Positions 26,744 through 33,941 of a DNA stretch of 64,000 bases are shown here, in pieces. This DNA is from DATEPR01 sp963780635 (GTDB lineage Bacteria > Actinomycetota > Actinomycetes > Mycobacteriales > Pseudonocardiaceae): the NCBI GenBank assembly GCA_963780635.1, contig CAWACW010000014.1:186001-250000 (forward strand), given 5' to 3'. How positions within the stretch are numbered: the stretch's first letter is position 1; the number at the start of each line of letters is the position of its first letter. Under the pieces are notes generated by a model. It worked only from the letters and a program-made list of their open reading frames with translations, did no database searches and was not told where the DNA came from. A program made the translations under genes and the position numbers.

Positions 26744-27862
26744 GCCCGCCGGGTCGGACGGGTCACGCGGGTCCGACGGATCCACGGGGTCCGTCGGGTC
26801 CACCCGGTCGGCTTCCGGCGGCATGTTGCCCAGCCGCACGCCGTCCAGTCCGGCGACGAACTCCGCGCCGAACGCGCTGGACGGCGTGTGCGCACCGGGG
26901 GTGACCTCGCCCGCGACCAGCTTCGCGACGCCCCGCACGACCGCGTCGGCGGTCAGCGCGTAGGCGGCGGGGGTGGTCAGCGAGCCGGTCACCACGTGGC
27001 CGTCCGGGTGCTTGACCCGGCCCCACACCTCGGCCCGGGCAGCCGCCTGCCGGTCCTGGCTGGGGCCCTTGATCAGCCGGTCGACCAGCGCGGCACCGGC
27101 CTTCTGCACGGACGGCATCTTCAACAGCGGCGTGAGGTACTGCTGGCTGCGGCCGAGCAGGTCGCCACCGGGCACCACGGTGTACGTCGTGATCGTGGGG
27201 ATCGACGTCGACCGGTAGGCGGAACTGATGTCGCCCCACGGGATCGCGGTGACCCGCTTGGGGCCGGACGGGAACTCCGCGACCACGGTCTGGTGGGCCA
27301 GCGCGACCGTGCGCAGCTCGCCGTCCACCCGGGCCCGGCCGCCCGAACCGGCCCCCTCGATGGCCGTCTTGATGGTGCCGCCGCTGATCCCGCCGCCCAG
27401 CGTGAACGCCAGCTCCAGTTCGCTCGCCCCGGGCAGCCGCTGCGCGAGCATCGCGGCCAGGCAGTCGGTCGGCACGACGTCGAAGCCACCGCCGGGCAAC
27501 AGCACGACACCGGCCTGCCCGGCTTCGTCGTGGCGGGCGTAGATGGCCTCGAACACGTCGATCTCGCCGCTGATGTCCAGGTAGTGCGTGCCGGTGTCCA
27601 GGCAGGCGTCCACCATGTCCCGGGACGTGCGGGAGAACGGGCCCGCACAGTGCGCGACGACCTGCACGTCGGCCAGCGCTTTGCGCAGCCCAGCGGGGTT
27701 GTCCAGACTGACGGTCACGTGCGGCAGGCCCAGTCGCTCGGCTATCGGGGCCAGCTTCTGCTCGGACCGCCCGGCCAGCACCGGTGTCTCGCCGCGCTCG
27801 ACCGCCAGCTTCGCGATCAGCTCACCGGTGTAGCCGTTCGCCCCATAGACCATCCACGTCAT
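26729..27862 (-). CDS. saccharopine dehydrogenase-like (trans-acting enoyl reductase type) protein
   Basis: 377 residues. N-terminal Rossmann motif MVYGANGYTGELIA, then HCAGPFSR, THYLDISGE and GGGFDVVPTDC, as in the saccharopine-dehydrogenase-like enoyl reductase family of mycobacteria. The last ~22 residues are a low-complexity DP repeat (DPTDPVDPSDPRDPSDP). The gene's 3' end overlaps the convergent lipA by 15 bp, and its start lies inside the 3' end of the IspD-like gene. Confidence 0.82.
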   Translation of the reverse strand: MTWMVYGANGYTGELIAKLAVERGETPVLAGRSEQKLAPIAERLGLPHVTVSLDNPAGLRKALADVQVVAHCAGPFSRTSRDMVDACLDTGTHYLDISGEIDVFEAIYARHDEAGQAGVVLLPGGGFDVVPTDCLAAMLAQRLPGASELELAFTLGGGISGGTIKTAIEGAGSGGRARVDGELRTVALAHQTVVAEFPSGPKRVTAIPWGDISSAYRSTSIPTITTYTVVPGGDLLGRSQQYLTPLLKMPSVQKAGAALVDRLIKGPSQDRQAAARAEVWGRVKHPDGHVVTGSLTTPAAYALTADAVVRGVAKLVAGEVTPGAHTPSSAFGAEFVAGLDGVRLGNMPPEADRVDPTDPVDPSDPRDPSDPAGSAGE

Positions 27863-28589
27863 ACCCGTGAGTATGGCCTGCCAGCAGTCGCTCTGCGATC
27901 GCCACGTCGTACGGGTAGGTGATCTTCATGTTCCGCTCGTCACCGGGGATGCACAGCGTCGGCAGGTCCGAGTAGCGCGCCATGCAGGCCGCCGTGTCGG
28001 TGCCGGCGAAACCCTCTGCGCAGGCCTGCTCGTAGGCGGCCAGCAGCGGTGCGGCCCGGTAGCCCTGCGGGGTCTGCACGGCGACGAGCCTGCCGAGATC
28101 GGCGTCGGCGACGGACTCGTCCGCGCCGACGCGGGCCAGGTCCTCCCTGGGCAGCCCCGGAATCGCGCCACCGGACTCGCGCGCGGCCCGCAGCACGGCA
28201 CCGGCCAGTTCCGGCGTGACCAGTGGCCGCGCCGCGTCGTGGATGAGCACGGTGTCCACCGCACCGGCCGTGATGCGGTCGGCCAGGTGGCGCAACGCCA
28301 TCAGCTCGGACTCCTGCCGGCTCGCGCCGCCCGGCACGACCTCGACGGGCACGTCCAGTTCCGCGAGCACCTCGCCGGCGAGTGCCGCGTCCTGCGGCCG
28401 GATCACCAGCACGAGCACGCCGACGTCCGCCACCCGGCTCAACGCTGCCAGCGACCAGCCGACGACCCGGTGACCGGCGAGCGGCAGGTAGACCTTGTTC
28501 AGCTCGCCGCCGACCCTGGTGCCGGAGCCGCTGGCCAGCACGACACCGGCGGCAACCGAAACGCGTTCGGTACATTCGGGCTGGGCCAC
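27822..28589 (-). CDS. IspD/TarI-family nucleotidyltransferase (cytidylyltransferase)
   Basis: 255 residues from GTG 28589. The nucleotide-binding start VLASGSGTRVG with the following Lys in NKVYLPLAG, VLIHDAARPLVTP and VQTPQGYR are those of IspD (2-C-methylerythritol 4-phosphate cytidylyltransferase) and TarI. No ispF is nearby, so it could be a second IspD-like copy rather than the pathway enzyme. The end overlaps the next gene by 41 bp, suggesting coupling. Confidence 0.78.
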   Translation of the reverse strand: MAQPECTERVSVAAGVVLASGSGTRVGGELNKVYLPLAGHRVVGWSLAALSRVADVGVLVLVIRPQDAALAGEVLAELDVPVEVVPGGASRQESELMALRHLADRITAGAVDTVLIHDAARPLVTPELAGAVLRAARESGGAIPGLPREDLARVGADESVADADLGRLVAVQTPQGYRAAPLLAAYEQACAEGFAGTDTAACMARYSDLPTLCIPGDERNMKITYPYDVAIAERLLAGHTHGYDVDGLWGERLHR

Positions 28590-28728
28590 GCGCTGATGAT
28601 AGGTGCGACCGAACGGCTGTCGGGTCTCGGATATCCGAAGCAGGTTTCGGTCGGCGGCGCCCCACTTTTCGACTGGTCTGGCACACTGGCCGGGTACTCG
28701 GGCATGCGGCCTACGGGCCGCCCAAGCC

Positions 28729-28794
28729 CCCGGCTGATCCCCCAACAGCCGGGTCGGAGCCCCCGGCCGACCTCCCCCCAGCGGCCGGGGGCTC
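28729..28794 (+). promoter_or_regulatory. two consecutive GC hairpins upstream of the isochorismatase-like gene
   Basis: First hairpin CCCGGCTG ... CAGCCGGG (28729-28753), second a perfect 13-bp GAGCCCCCGGCCG ... CGGCCGGGGGCTC (28757-28794) followed by TTCCC. They lie in a divergent spacer where a terminator for a preceding gene is not expected, so they may be a leader attenuator of the plus-strand gene. Confidence 0.4.
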
Positions 28795-28843
28795 TTCCCG
28801 TCCACGATGGACCGATCACGTGGATGTGCGGCAGGATCGCTCC

Positions 28844-29458
28844 GTGACCGACGAATCGTTCGAGCCACGGCGGGCCGCCGTGCTCGCCCTGCACTGGCAG
28901 GTCAACGTCATCAAGCCGGAGGGCTTCTTCGGCGGCACGCTCGGCGCACCCGTCGCGGCCAGCGGCGTGGTGGACAGGGCAGCGCGGTTCCACGAGGCCG
29001 CCAGGGCCGCCGGTGTGCCCGTGGTGTTCACCCGGTTCACCGTGCCCGCGGGTGAGGGCGGCCTGGTCCGCAACACGGACATCCTGCGTGCCGTGGCCGA
29101 CGCGCAGGAGTCGTTCCGGCCGGACGCGCCCGGTGCCGCGCTGATCGACGAGATGCTGCCGCTCGGATCGGCCGACCACGTGGTGGACAACCAGCGACTG
29201 TCCGGTTTGGCCGGCAACGACCTCCCCGCGTGGTTGGCCGGGCGCGGCATCGACACGCTGTTCGTCACGGGCGTCGCGACGAACCTGACGGTCGAGCAGA
29301 CGGCCCGGCACGGCACCGATCTCGGCCTCACGGTGTATCCGGTCAGCGACTGCGTCACGGCGGCGACGGCGGACGTGCACGCTGCCTCGCTGGCCAATCT
29401 CGACCTGACCACGGCAGGCTGCCGCACCGCTGCCCAGGTACTGGCTCAGCTGTCGTAG
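28844..29458 (+). CDS. isochorismatase-fold protein lacking the catalytic triad
   Basis: 204 residues from a GTG. The fold is clear (TLFVTGVATNLTVEQTAR, then VSDCVTA). Compared with the family, the nucleophile position in GVATN(V)C is Thr here, the N-terminal Asp of the (V/I)DxQ strand is His (LALHWQ), and the Lys is replaced in VVDNQRL. All three expected catalytic residues are therefore absent, which suggests a non-enzymatic or altered role. Its stop falls in the first unit of a tandem array. Confidence 0.8.
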   Translation: MTDESFEPRRAAVLALHWQVNVIKPEGFFGGTLGAPVAASGVVDRAARFHEAARAAGVPVVFTRFTVPAGEGGLVRNTDILRAVADAQESFRPDAPGAALIDEMLPLGSADHVVDNQRLSGLAGNDLPAWLAGRGIDTLFVTGVATNLTVEQTARHGTDLGLTVYPVSDCVTAATADVHAASLANLDLTTAGCRTAAQVLAQLS

Positions 29459-29721
29459 TCGACGGCCAGCCACTCCGGCACCCGGCGGGCAGCAGGCTGT
29501 CACCGACGTAGATCGTCAGCTGTCCTAGTCGACGGCCAGCCACTCCGCACCCGGCGAGCAGCAGGCTGTCACCGTAGATCGTCAGCTGTCCTAGTCGACG
29601 GCCAGCCACTCCGACACCCGGCGAGCAGCAGGCCGTCACCGACGTAGATCGTCAGCCGTCCTAGTCGACGGCCAGCCACTCCGACACCCGGCGAGCAGCA
29701 GGCCATCACCGACGTAGATCG
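29446..29721. repeat. four tandem ~70-bp repeats plus the native fifth copy
   Basis: Units begin with TCAGCTGTC at 29446, 29516, 29582 and 29652 (periods 70, 66, 70, 70). A fifth, diverged copy at 29722 is the 3' end of paaE. The first unit contains the stop codon of the convergent isochorismatase-like gene. Each unit repeats the sequence GTCGACGGCCAGCCACTCC. Confidence 0.9.
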
Positions 29722-30798
29722 TCAGCTGTCGTAGTCGACGGTCAGCCGCTCCGACACCGGCAACGACTGGCACGTCAGCACGAACCCGGCAGCGACCTCC
29801 GCGTCCTCCAACGCGAAGTTCCGCCGCATCGTCACCTCACCCGACGTCACCCGCGCCCGGCACGTGCCACACACGCCGCCCTTGCACGCGAAGGGCAGGT
29901 CCGTCCGCACCCGCTGGGCGCCGTCCAGCACCGGGGTGTCGCGCGCCAGCGCCAGCGTGGTCGACCGGCCGTCCAGCACGATCGTCACCTCGCTGGTGAC
30001 ACCGGTGAGGGCGACCTCCTCGTGCCGCACCGGCTCCGGCGGTACATCGTCCACATAGAACAGTTCCCTGTGGATCCGATCGGCGGGCACGCCGGCGCGC
30101 GTCAGTACGTCGCGCGCCTCGGTCACCATGCCGAACGGTCCGCACAGCCACCAGTGGTCGACAGCGTCGACCGGCGGCAGCAGCGGGAACAGGGCGGTCA
30201 GCTTGGCTCCGTCGAGCCGGCCGGTGAACAGTTCGGCCTCCCTGGGCTCGCGGGAGAGCACGTGCACCAGATTCAGCCGGGCGGGGCGGCGGTCCTTCAG
30301 GTCGGCCAGCTCGTCGGCGAACATCACCGTGTCCGTGCGGCGGTTGCCGTACAGCAGCGTCACCTCACTGGCCTCGTCACGCAGCAACGACGCGGCGATC
30401 GACAGCACCGGCGTGATGCCCGATCCCGCCGCGATCAGCACGTGCCTGCCGGGTACCGCCAGGTCGGGGGTGAACGCGCCGGTGGGCGTGGCCACCTCGA
30501 TCTCGTCGCCGGGCCGCACATCGTGCACCAGCCAGCCGGAGAACAGCCCGTCCGGCACCTCGCGCACCCCGATGCGCGGCGCGTCACCCGCCGCGGCGCA
30601 GATCGAGTACGACCGGCGCTCCTCGCGCCCGTCGATGATGCGCCGCAGCGTCAGCGACTGCCCCGGCCGGAACGCGTAGTCGGCGGCCAGCTCACCGGGC
30701 ACGTCGAAGGTCACCGCGACGGCGTCCGCGCACAGCCGGGTCACGGCCGACACGGTCAGCGGGTGGAAGCCGACCCGCGTACGCACACTCGTGGTCAC
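29722..30798 (-). CDS. paaE: phenylacetyl-CoA epoxidase reductase subunit
   Basis: 358 residues. An FNR-like domain binds FAD (RSYSICA) and NAD(P)H (GSGITPVLSI, YGNRRTDTVMF), followed by a plant-type [2Fe-2S] domain with cysteines in CKGGVCGTCRA and a fourth in VLTCQS. It passes electrons from NADPH to the PaaA diiron centre. Last gene of the paaABCDE operon; its GTG start sits just after the paaD stop. Confidence 0.93.
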   Translation of the reverse strand: MTTSVRTRVGFHPLTVSAVTRLCADAVAVTFDVPGELAADYAFRPGQSLTLRRIIDGREERRSYSICAAAGDAPRIGVREVPDGLFSGWLVHDVRPGDEIEVATPTGAFTPDLAVPGRHVLIAAGSGITPVLSIAASLLRDEASEVTLLYGNRRTDTVMFADELADLKDRRPARLNLVHVLSREPREAELFTGRLDGAKLTALFPLLPPVDAVDHWWLCGPFGMVTEARDVLTRAGVPADRIHRELFYVDDVPPEPVRHEEVALTGVTSEVTIVLDGRSTTLALARDTPVLDGAQRVRTDLPFACKGGVCGTCRARVTSGEVTMRRNFALEDAEVAAGFVLTCQSLPVSERLTVDYDS

Positions 30799-30799
30799 C

Positions 30800-31279
30800 T
30801 CAGATCTCCTTCACGTACTCGAACGGCTCCGCGCACGCCCGGCACCGCCACAGCGACCGGCACGCCGTGGCACCGAACCGCGAGGTCTCCCGGGTGTCCG
30901 GCGACCCGCACCGAGGGCACGACACGGTCCGCCGGACAGTGCCCAGGTTCAACAGGACCGGCCCGCTGGGTGCCGGTCCGGGCGGCGCGATGCCCGCGTC
31001 GGCCAGGGCCTGCCTGCCGTGCTCGCTGATCCAGTCGCTGCTCCACGCCGGGTGCAGCACCGTGCGGACCTCGACGTCGGCGTAACCGGCCGCGCCGAGC
31101 GCGTGCACCAGGTCGTCGCGCATGGTGTCCATCGCCGGGCACCCCGTGTAGGTCGGCGTGATCGACACCGTGACGTGCCCGTCGGTCTCCACGACATCGC
31201 GCAGCACGCCGAGATCGGCCAGCGTCAGCATCGGCAGCTCGGGATCGGTCACGGCTGCCGCGACGGACCGCGCGCTCAC
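30800..31279 (-). CDS. paaD: phenylacetyl-CoA epoxidase, PaaD maturation subunit
   Basis: About 159 residues; GTG 31279 overlaps the paaC stop (GTGA) and a second GTG precedes it. The N-terminal part is a MIP18/DUF59 domain (VTDPELPMLTLADLGV, TPTYTGCPAM) and the C-terminal part has a zinc-ribbon-like CPRCGSPDT ... CRACAEPFEY. PaaD is thought to help assemble the Fe-S or diiron centres of the epoxidase. Confidence 0.92.
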   Translation of the reverse strand: MSARSVAAAVTDPELPMLTLADLGVLRDVVETDGHVTVSITPTYTGCPAMDTMRDDLVHALGAAGYADVEVRTVLHPAWSSDWISEHGRQALADAGIAPPGPAPSGPVLLNLGTVRRTVSCPRCGSPDTRETSRFGATACRSLWRCRACAEPFEYVKEI

Positions 31280-32145
31280 CACGTCGCCCCAGGGTGGGCC
31301 CGCGCCACGCTCTGCAGTTCCGCGAGCAGGAAGCCCATCCGCTCGGTGTGCACGCCGTCCCGGCCGGCGCGACCGCCGACCGCGGCGACCGACGACACCT
31401 CGGGCAGTTCGAGCGTGGCGGCAGTCAGCACCCGCGCGACGACCTCGTCGAACTCCGCGCGCACGGTCGACGGGTCGACACCGACCGCCAGCTCGACCGG
31501 ATGCGCGTCGAACAGCTCGGCCACGTAGTGCCACGTGTCGGCAAGGCCCTCGCGCATCCGCTCGTGCGACAGCCCGGTGCCGTCGCCGAGCCGGACCACC
31601 CAGGCCGCCGCGTAGTCGCGGTGGTAGGCCAGCTCCTTGACGCCCTTGGCCGCGATCGCGGCCAGTACCGGGTCGGGCGAGTCGGCCAGCCGCTGGCACA
31701 GCGCGAGCCGCCAGGTGCTGAACACCAGTAGCCGCGCCATCAGGTGACCGAAGTGCCCGCCGTCCACCTCGGCCAGCCGCACGTTGCGGAACTCCCGCTC
31801 GCCGCGGCCGAACGCGTAGTGGTCCTCTCCCCTGCCGCTGCCGTCCGCGCTACCGGCCCTGGTCAGCAGCAGGCGGGCCTGGCCGAGCAGGTCGAGGCCG
31901 ATGTTGGCGACGGCGACCTCGTCCTCCAGCTCGGGGCAACGCGTGCACCACTCCTGCAGCCGGTGCGACATGATCAGCGCGTCGTCGCCGAGCATCAGGC
32001 AGTACGCGGCGAGGTCCTCGCCGCGCATGCCGTCCGGCACCGAGGTGTCCACACCGGACAGTGGATCCGCGAACCCGGTGCCGAAAGCCCAATGCGAGTC
32101 GTCGGTCTCCTCGGTGATGGCCTCGTAGACGTTGTCGAAGGACAT
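31276..32145 (-). CDS. paaC: phenylacetyl-CoA epoxidase, PaaC structural subunit
   Basis: 289 residues of ferritin-like fold (YCLMLGDDALIMSHRLQEW, ANIGLDLLGQARLLL, KGVKELAYHRDYAA). PaaC pairs with PaaA to form the catalytic core without binding the metal tightly. It overlaps paaD and follows paaB by nine bases. Confidence 0.93.
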   Translation of the reverse strand: MSFDNVYEAITEETDDSHWAFGTGFADPLSGVDTSVPDGMRGEDLAAYCLMLGDDALIMSHRLQEWCTRCPELEDEVAVANIGLDLLGQARLLLTRAGSADGSGRGEDHYAFGRGEREFRNVRLAEVDGGHFGHLMARLLVFSTWRLALCQRLADSPDPVLAAIAAKGVKELAYHRDYAAAWVVRLGDGTGLSHERMREGLADTWHYVAELFDAHPVELAVGVDPSTVRAEFDEVVARVLTAATLELPEVSSVAAVGGRAGRDGVHTERMGFLLAELQSVARAHPGATW

Positions 32146-32154
32146 GGCGGTTCC

Positions 32155-32445
32155 TCAGATGTGCGGGACGTCGTCGGGGATCTCGTAGAACGTGGGGTGC
32201 CGGTAGACCTTGTCGCCGCTGGGCGCGAAGAACGGATCCTTCTCGTCCGGGCTGGACGCCGTGATGTCCGCCGCCGCGACCACCCAGATGCTGACGCCCT
32301 CGTTGCGCCTGGTGTAGAGGTCACGGGCGTGGTGCAGGGCCATCTCGTCGTCGGCCGCGTGCAGCGATCCGACGTGCACGTGGTTGAGGCCACGCTTGCC
32401 GCGCACGAACACCTCGTACAACGGCCACCCGCTTCGCTCGCCCAT
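32155..32445 (-). CDS. paaB: phenylacetyl-CoA epoxidase, PaaB subunit
   Basis: 96 residues: PLYEVFVRGKRGLNHVHVGS, then DEMALHHARDLYTRRNEGVSIW and a HPTFYEIPDDVPHI end. This is the small bridging subunit of the epoxidase. Its ATG overlaps the paaA stop (ATGA). Confidence 0.93.
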   Translation of the reverse strand: MGERSGWPLYEVFVRGKRGLNHVHVGSLHAADDEMALHHARDLYTRRNEGVSIWVVAAADITASSPDEKDPFFAPSGDKVYRHPTFYEIPDDVPHI

Positions 32446-33386
32446 CACCGCACCTCCTGCTTGGCCGCGTGTGCCGAGGCGGCCTCGCGCACCCAGGCGC
32501 CGTCCTCGTGCGACCGGCGACGACGCCGCACCCGCACCGCGTTGCACGGACCGTTGCCGCGCAGGACGTTCTTGAACTCGTCCCAGTCGACGGCACCGAA
32601 GTCGTGCTGCCCGCGCTCGGCGTTCCAGCGCAGGTCCGGGTCCGGCAGCGTGACGCCGAGCGCGTCGGCCTGCGGCACCGTCATGTCCACGAACCGCTGC
32701 CGCAGCTCGTCGTTGGTGTGCCGCTTGACCTTCCACGCCATCGACTGCTCGGTGTTGGGCGACTCGGCGTCCGGCGGGCCGAACATCATCAGCGACGGCC
32801 ACCACCAGCGGTCCACCGCGTCCTGCACCATCTCCCGCTGGTCGCTCGTGCCGCGCATCATCGTCATCAGCAGTTCGAAGCCCTGCCGCTGATGGAAGGA
32901 CTCCTCCTTGCAGATGCGGATCATGGCCCGCGCGTACGGGCCGTAGGAGCTGCGGCACAGCGGCACCTGGTTGCAGATGGCCGCGCCGTCCACCAGCCAG
33001 CCGACCACGCCGACGTCGGCGAAGGTCAGCGTCGGGTAGTTGAAGATCGACGAGTACTTCTGGCGACCGGTGATCAGCTTCGCGGTCAGGTCGGCGCGGT
33101 CGGCACCGAGCGTCTCGGCGGCCGAGTACAGGTACAGCCCGTGGCCTGCCTCGTCCTGCACCTTGGCCAGCAGGATCGCCTTGCGCCGCAGCGAGGGCGC
33201 GCGGGTGATCCAGTTGCCCTCCGGCTGCATCCCGATGATCTCGGAATGGGCGTGCTGGGCGATCTGCCGGATCATGGTCGCGCGGTACGCGTCGGGCACC
33301 CAGTCCCGTGGCTCGATCCGCTGGTCCCGTTCGATGGTGTGCTCGAAGTACTCTTCGAGCCCCGCTGCGGGTGCCGTGGTGGTCAC
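32445..33386 (-). CDS. paaA: phenylacetyl-CoA epoxidase, PaaA catalytic subunit
   Basis: 313 residues of the diiron ferritin-like type, with the iron-ligand helices QDEAGHGLYLYSAAE and CKEESFHQRQGFELL. It epoxidises the ring of phenylacetyl-CoA. GTG 33386 follows AAGGAGG. First gene of paaABCDE and divergent from paaI. Confidence 0.94.
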   Translation of the reverse strand: MTTTAPAAGLEEYFEHTIERDQRIEPRDWVPDAYRATMIRQIAQHAHSEIIGMQPEGNWITRAPSLRRKAILLAKVQDEAGHGLYLYSAAETLGADRADLTAKLITGRQKYSSIFNYPTLTFADVGVVGWLVDGAAICNQVPLCRSSYGPYARAMIRICKEESFHQRQGFELLMTMMRGTSDQREMVQDAVDRWWWPSLMMFGPPDAESPNTEQSMAWKVKRHTNDELRQRFVDMTVPQADALGVTLPDPDLRWNAERGQHDFGAVDWDEFKNVLRGNGPCNAVRVRRRRRSHEDGAWVREAASAHAAKQEVR

Positions 33387-33404
33387 GGCGGCCTCCTTGA
33401 ATTA

Positions 33405-33420
33405 CTGACCGAACGTTCAG
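33405..33420. promoter_or_regulatory. inverted repeat between paaA and paaI, probable operator
   Basis: CTGACCG, centre AA, CGTTCAG: a 7-2-7 inverted repeat with one mismatch. It lies 19 bp before the paaA start and 53 bp before the paaI start. A TetR-type PaaR-like repressor is the likely ligand, by analogy with other actinobacterial paa operons; no such gene is in the window. Confidence 0.55.
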
Positions 33421-33472
33421 GAAGTTATGATACCGTCCTGGCGAGCCGGGCGAAAGACGTGCGGAGGTGGGC

Positions 33473-33871
33473 GTGAGCAACGCGGCACAGTCGATGTTCG
33501 ATGCCGACTCCGCGTCCCGTGAGCTGGGCATCGAGCTGGTCGAGGCGGCGGACGGCCGGGCCGTGGCCCGGATGCGGGTCACCCGCTCGATGATCAACGG
33601 CCACGAGATCGCGCACGGCGGCTACGTCTTCCTGCTCGCCGACACCGCGTTCGCCTGCGCGTGCAACAGCTTCGGCCCGGTCACCGTGGCCTCCGGCGCG
33701 GAGATCTCGTTCGTCGCCAGCGCCAAGCTGGACGACGTGCTCGTGGCGACCGCCGAGCAGCGCACCGGCTACGGCCGCAACGGCATCTACGACGTCACCG
33801 TCCGCCGGGACGGCCCGGACGGCGCCGTGATCGCCGAGTTCCGCGGCCGGAGCCGCACGATCGGCCGCTGA
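33473..33871 (+). CDS. paaI: PaaI-type hotdog thioesterase
   Basis: 132 residues from GTG 33473, six bases after GCGGAGG. The hotdog core has NGHEIAHGGYVFLLADTAFA, with the active-site Asp in LADTAF, and ASGAEISFVASA. It hydrolyses dead-end ring-hydroxylated phenylacetyl-CoA intermediates, fitting its place opposite paaA. Confidence 0.92.
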   Translation: MSNAAQSMFDADSASRELGIELVEAADGRAVARMRVTRSMINGHEIAHGGYVFLLADTAFACACNSFGPVTVASGAEISFVASAKLDDVLVATAEQRTGYGRNGIYDVTVRRDGPDGAVIAEFRGRSRTIGR

Positions 33872-33941
33872 CCGCCCCACCGCTGATCCGCGCTGTCACG
33901 TCCTGTGCTACCAAAGCGATGTCAGCGAGCAACAGGCAACC

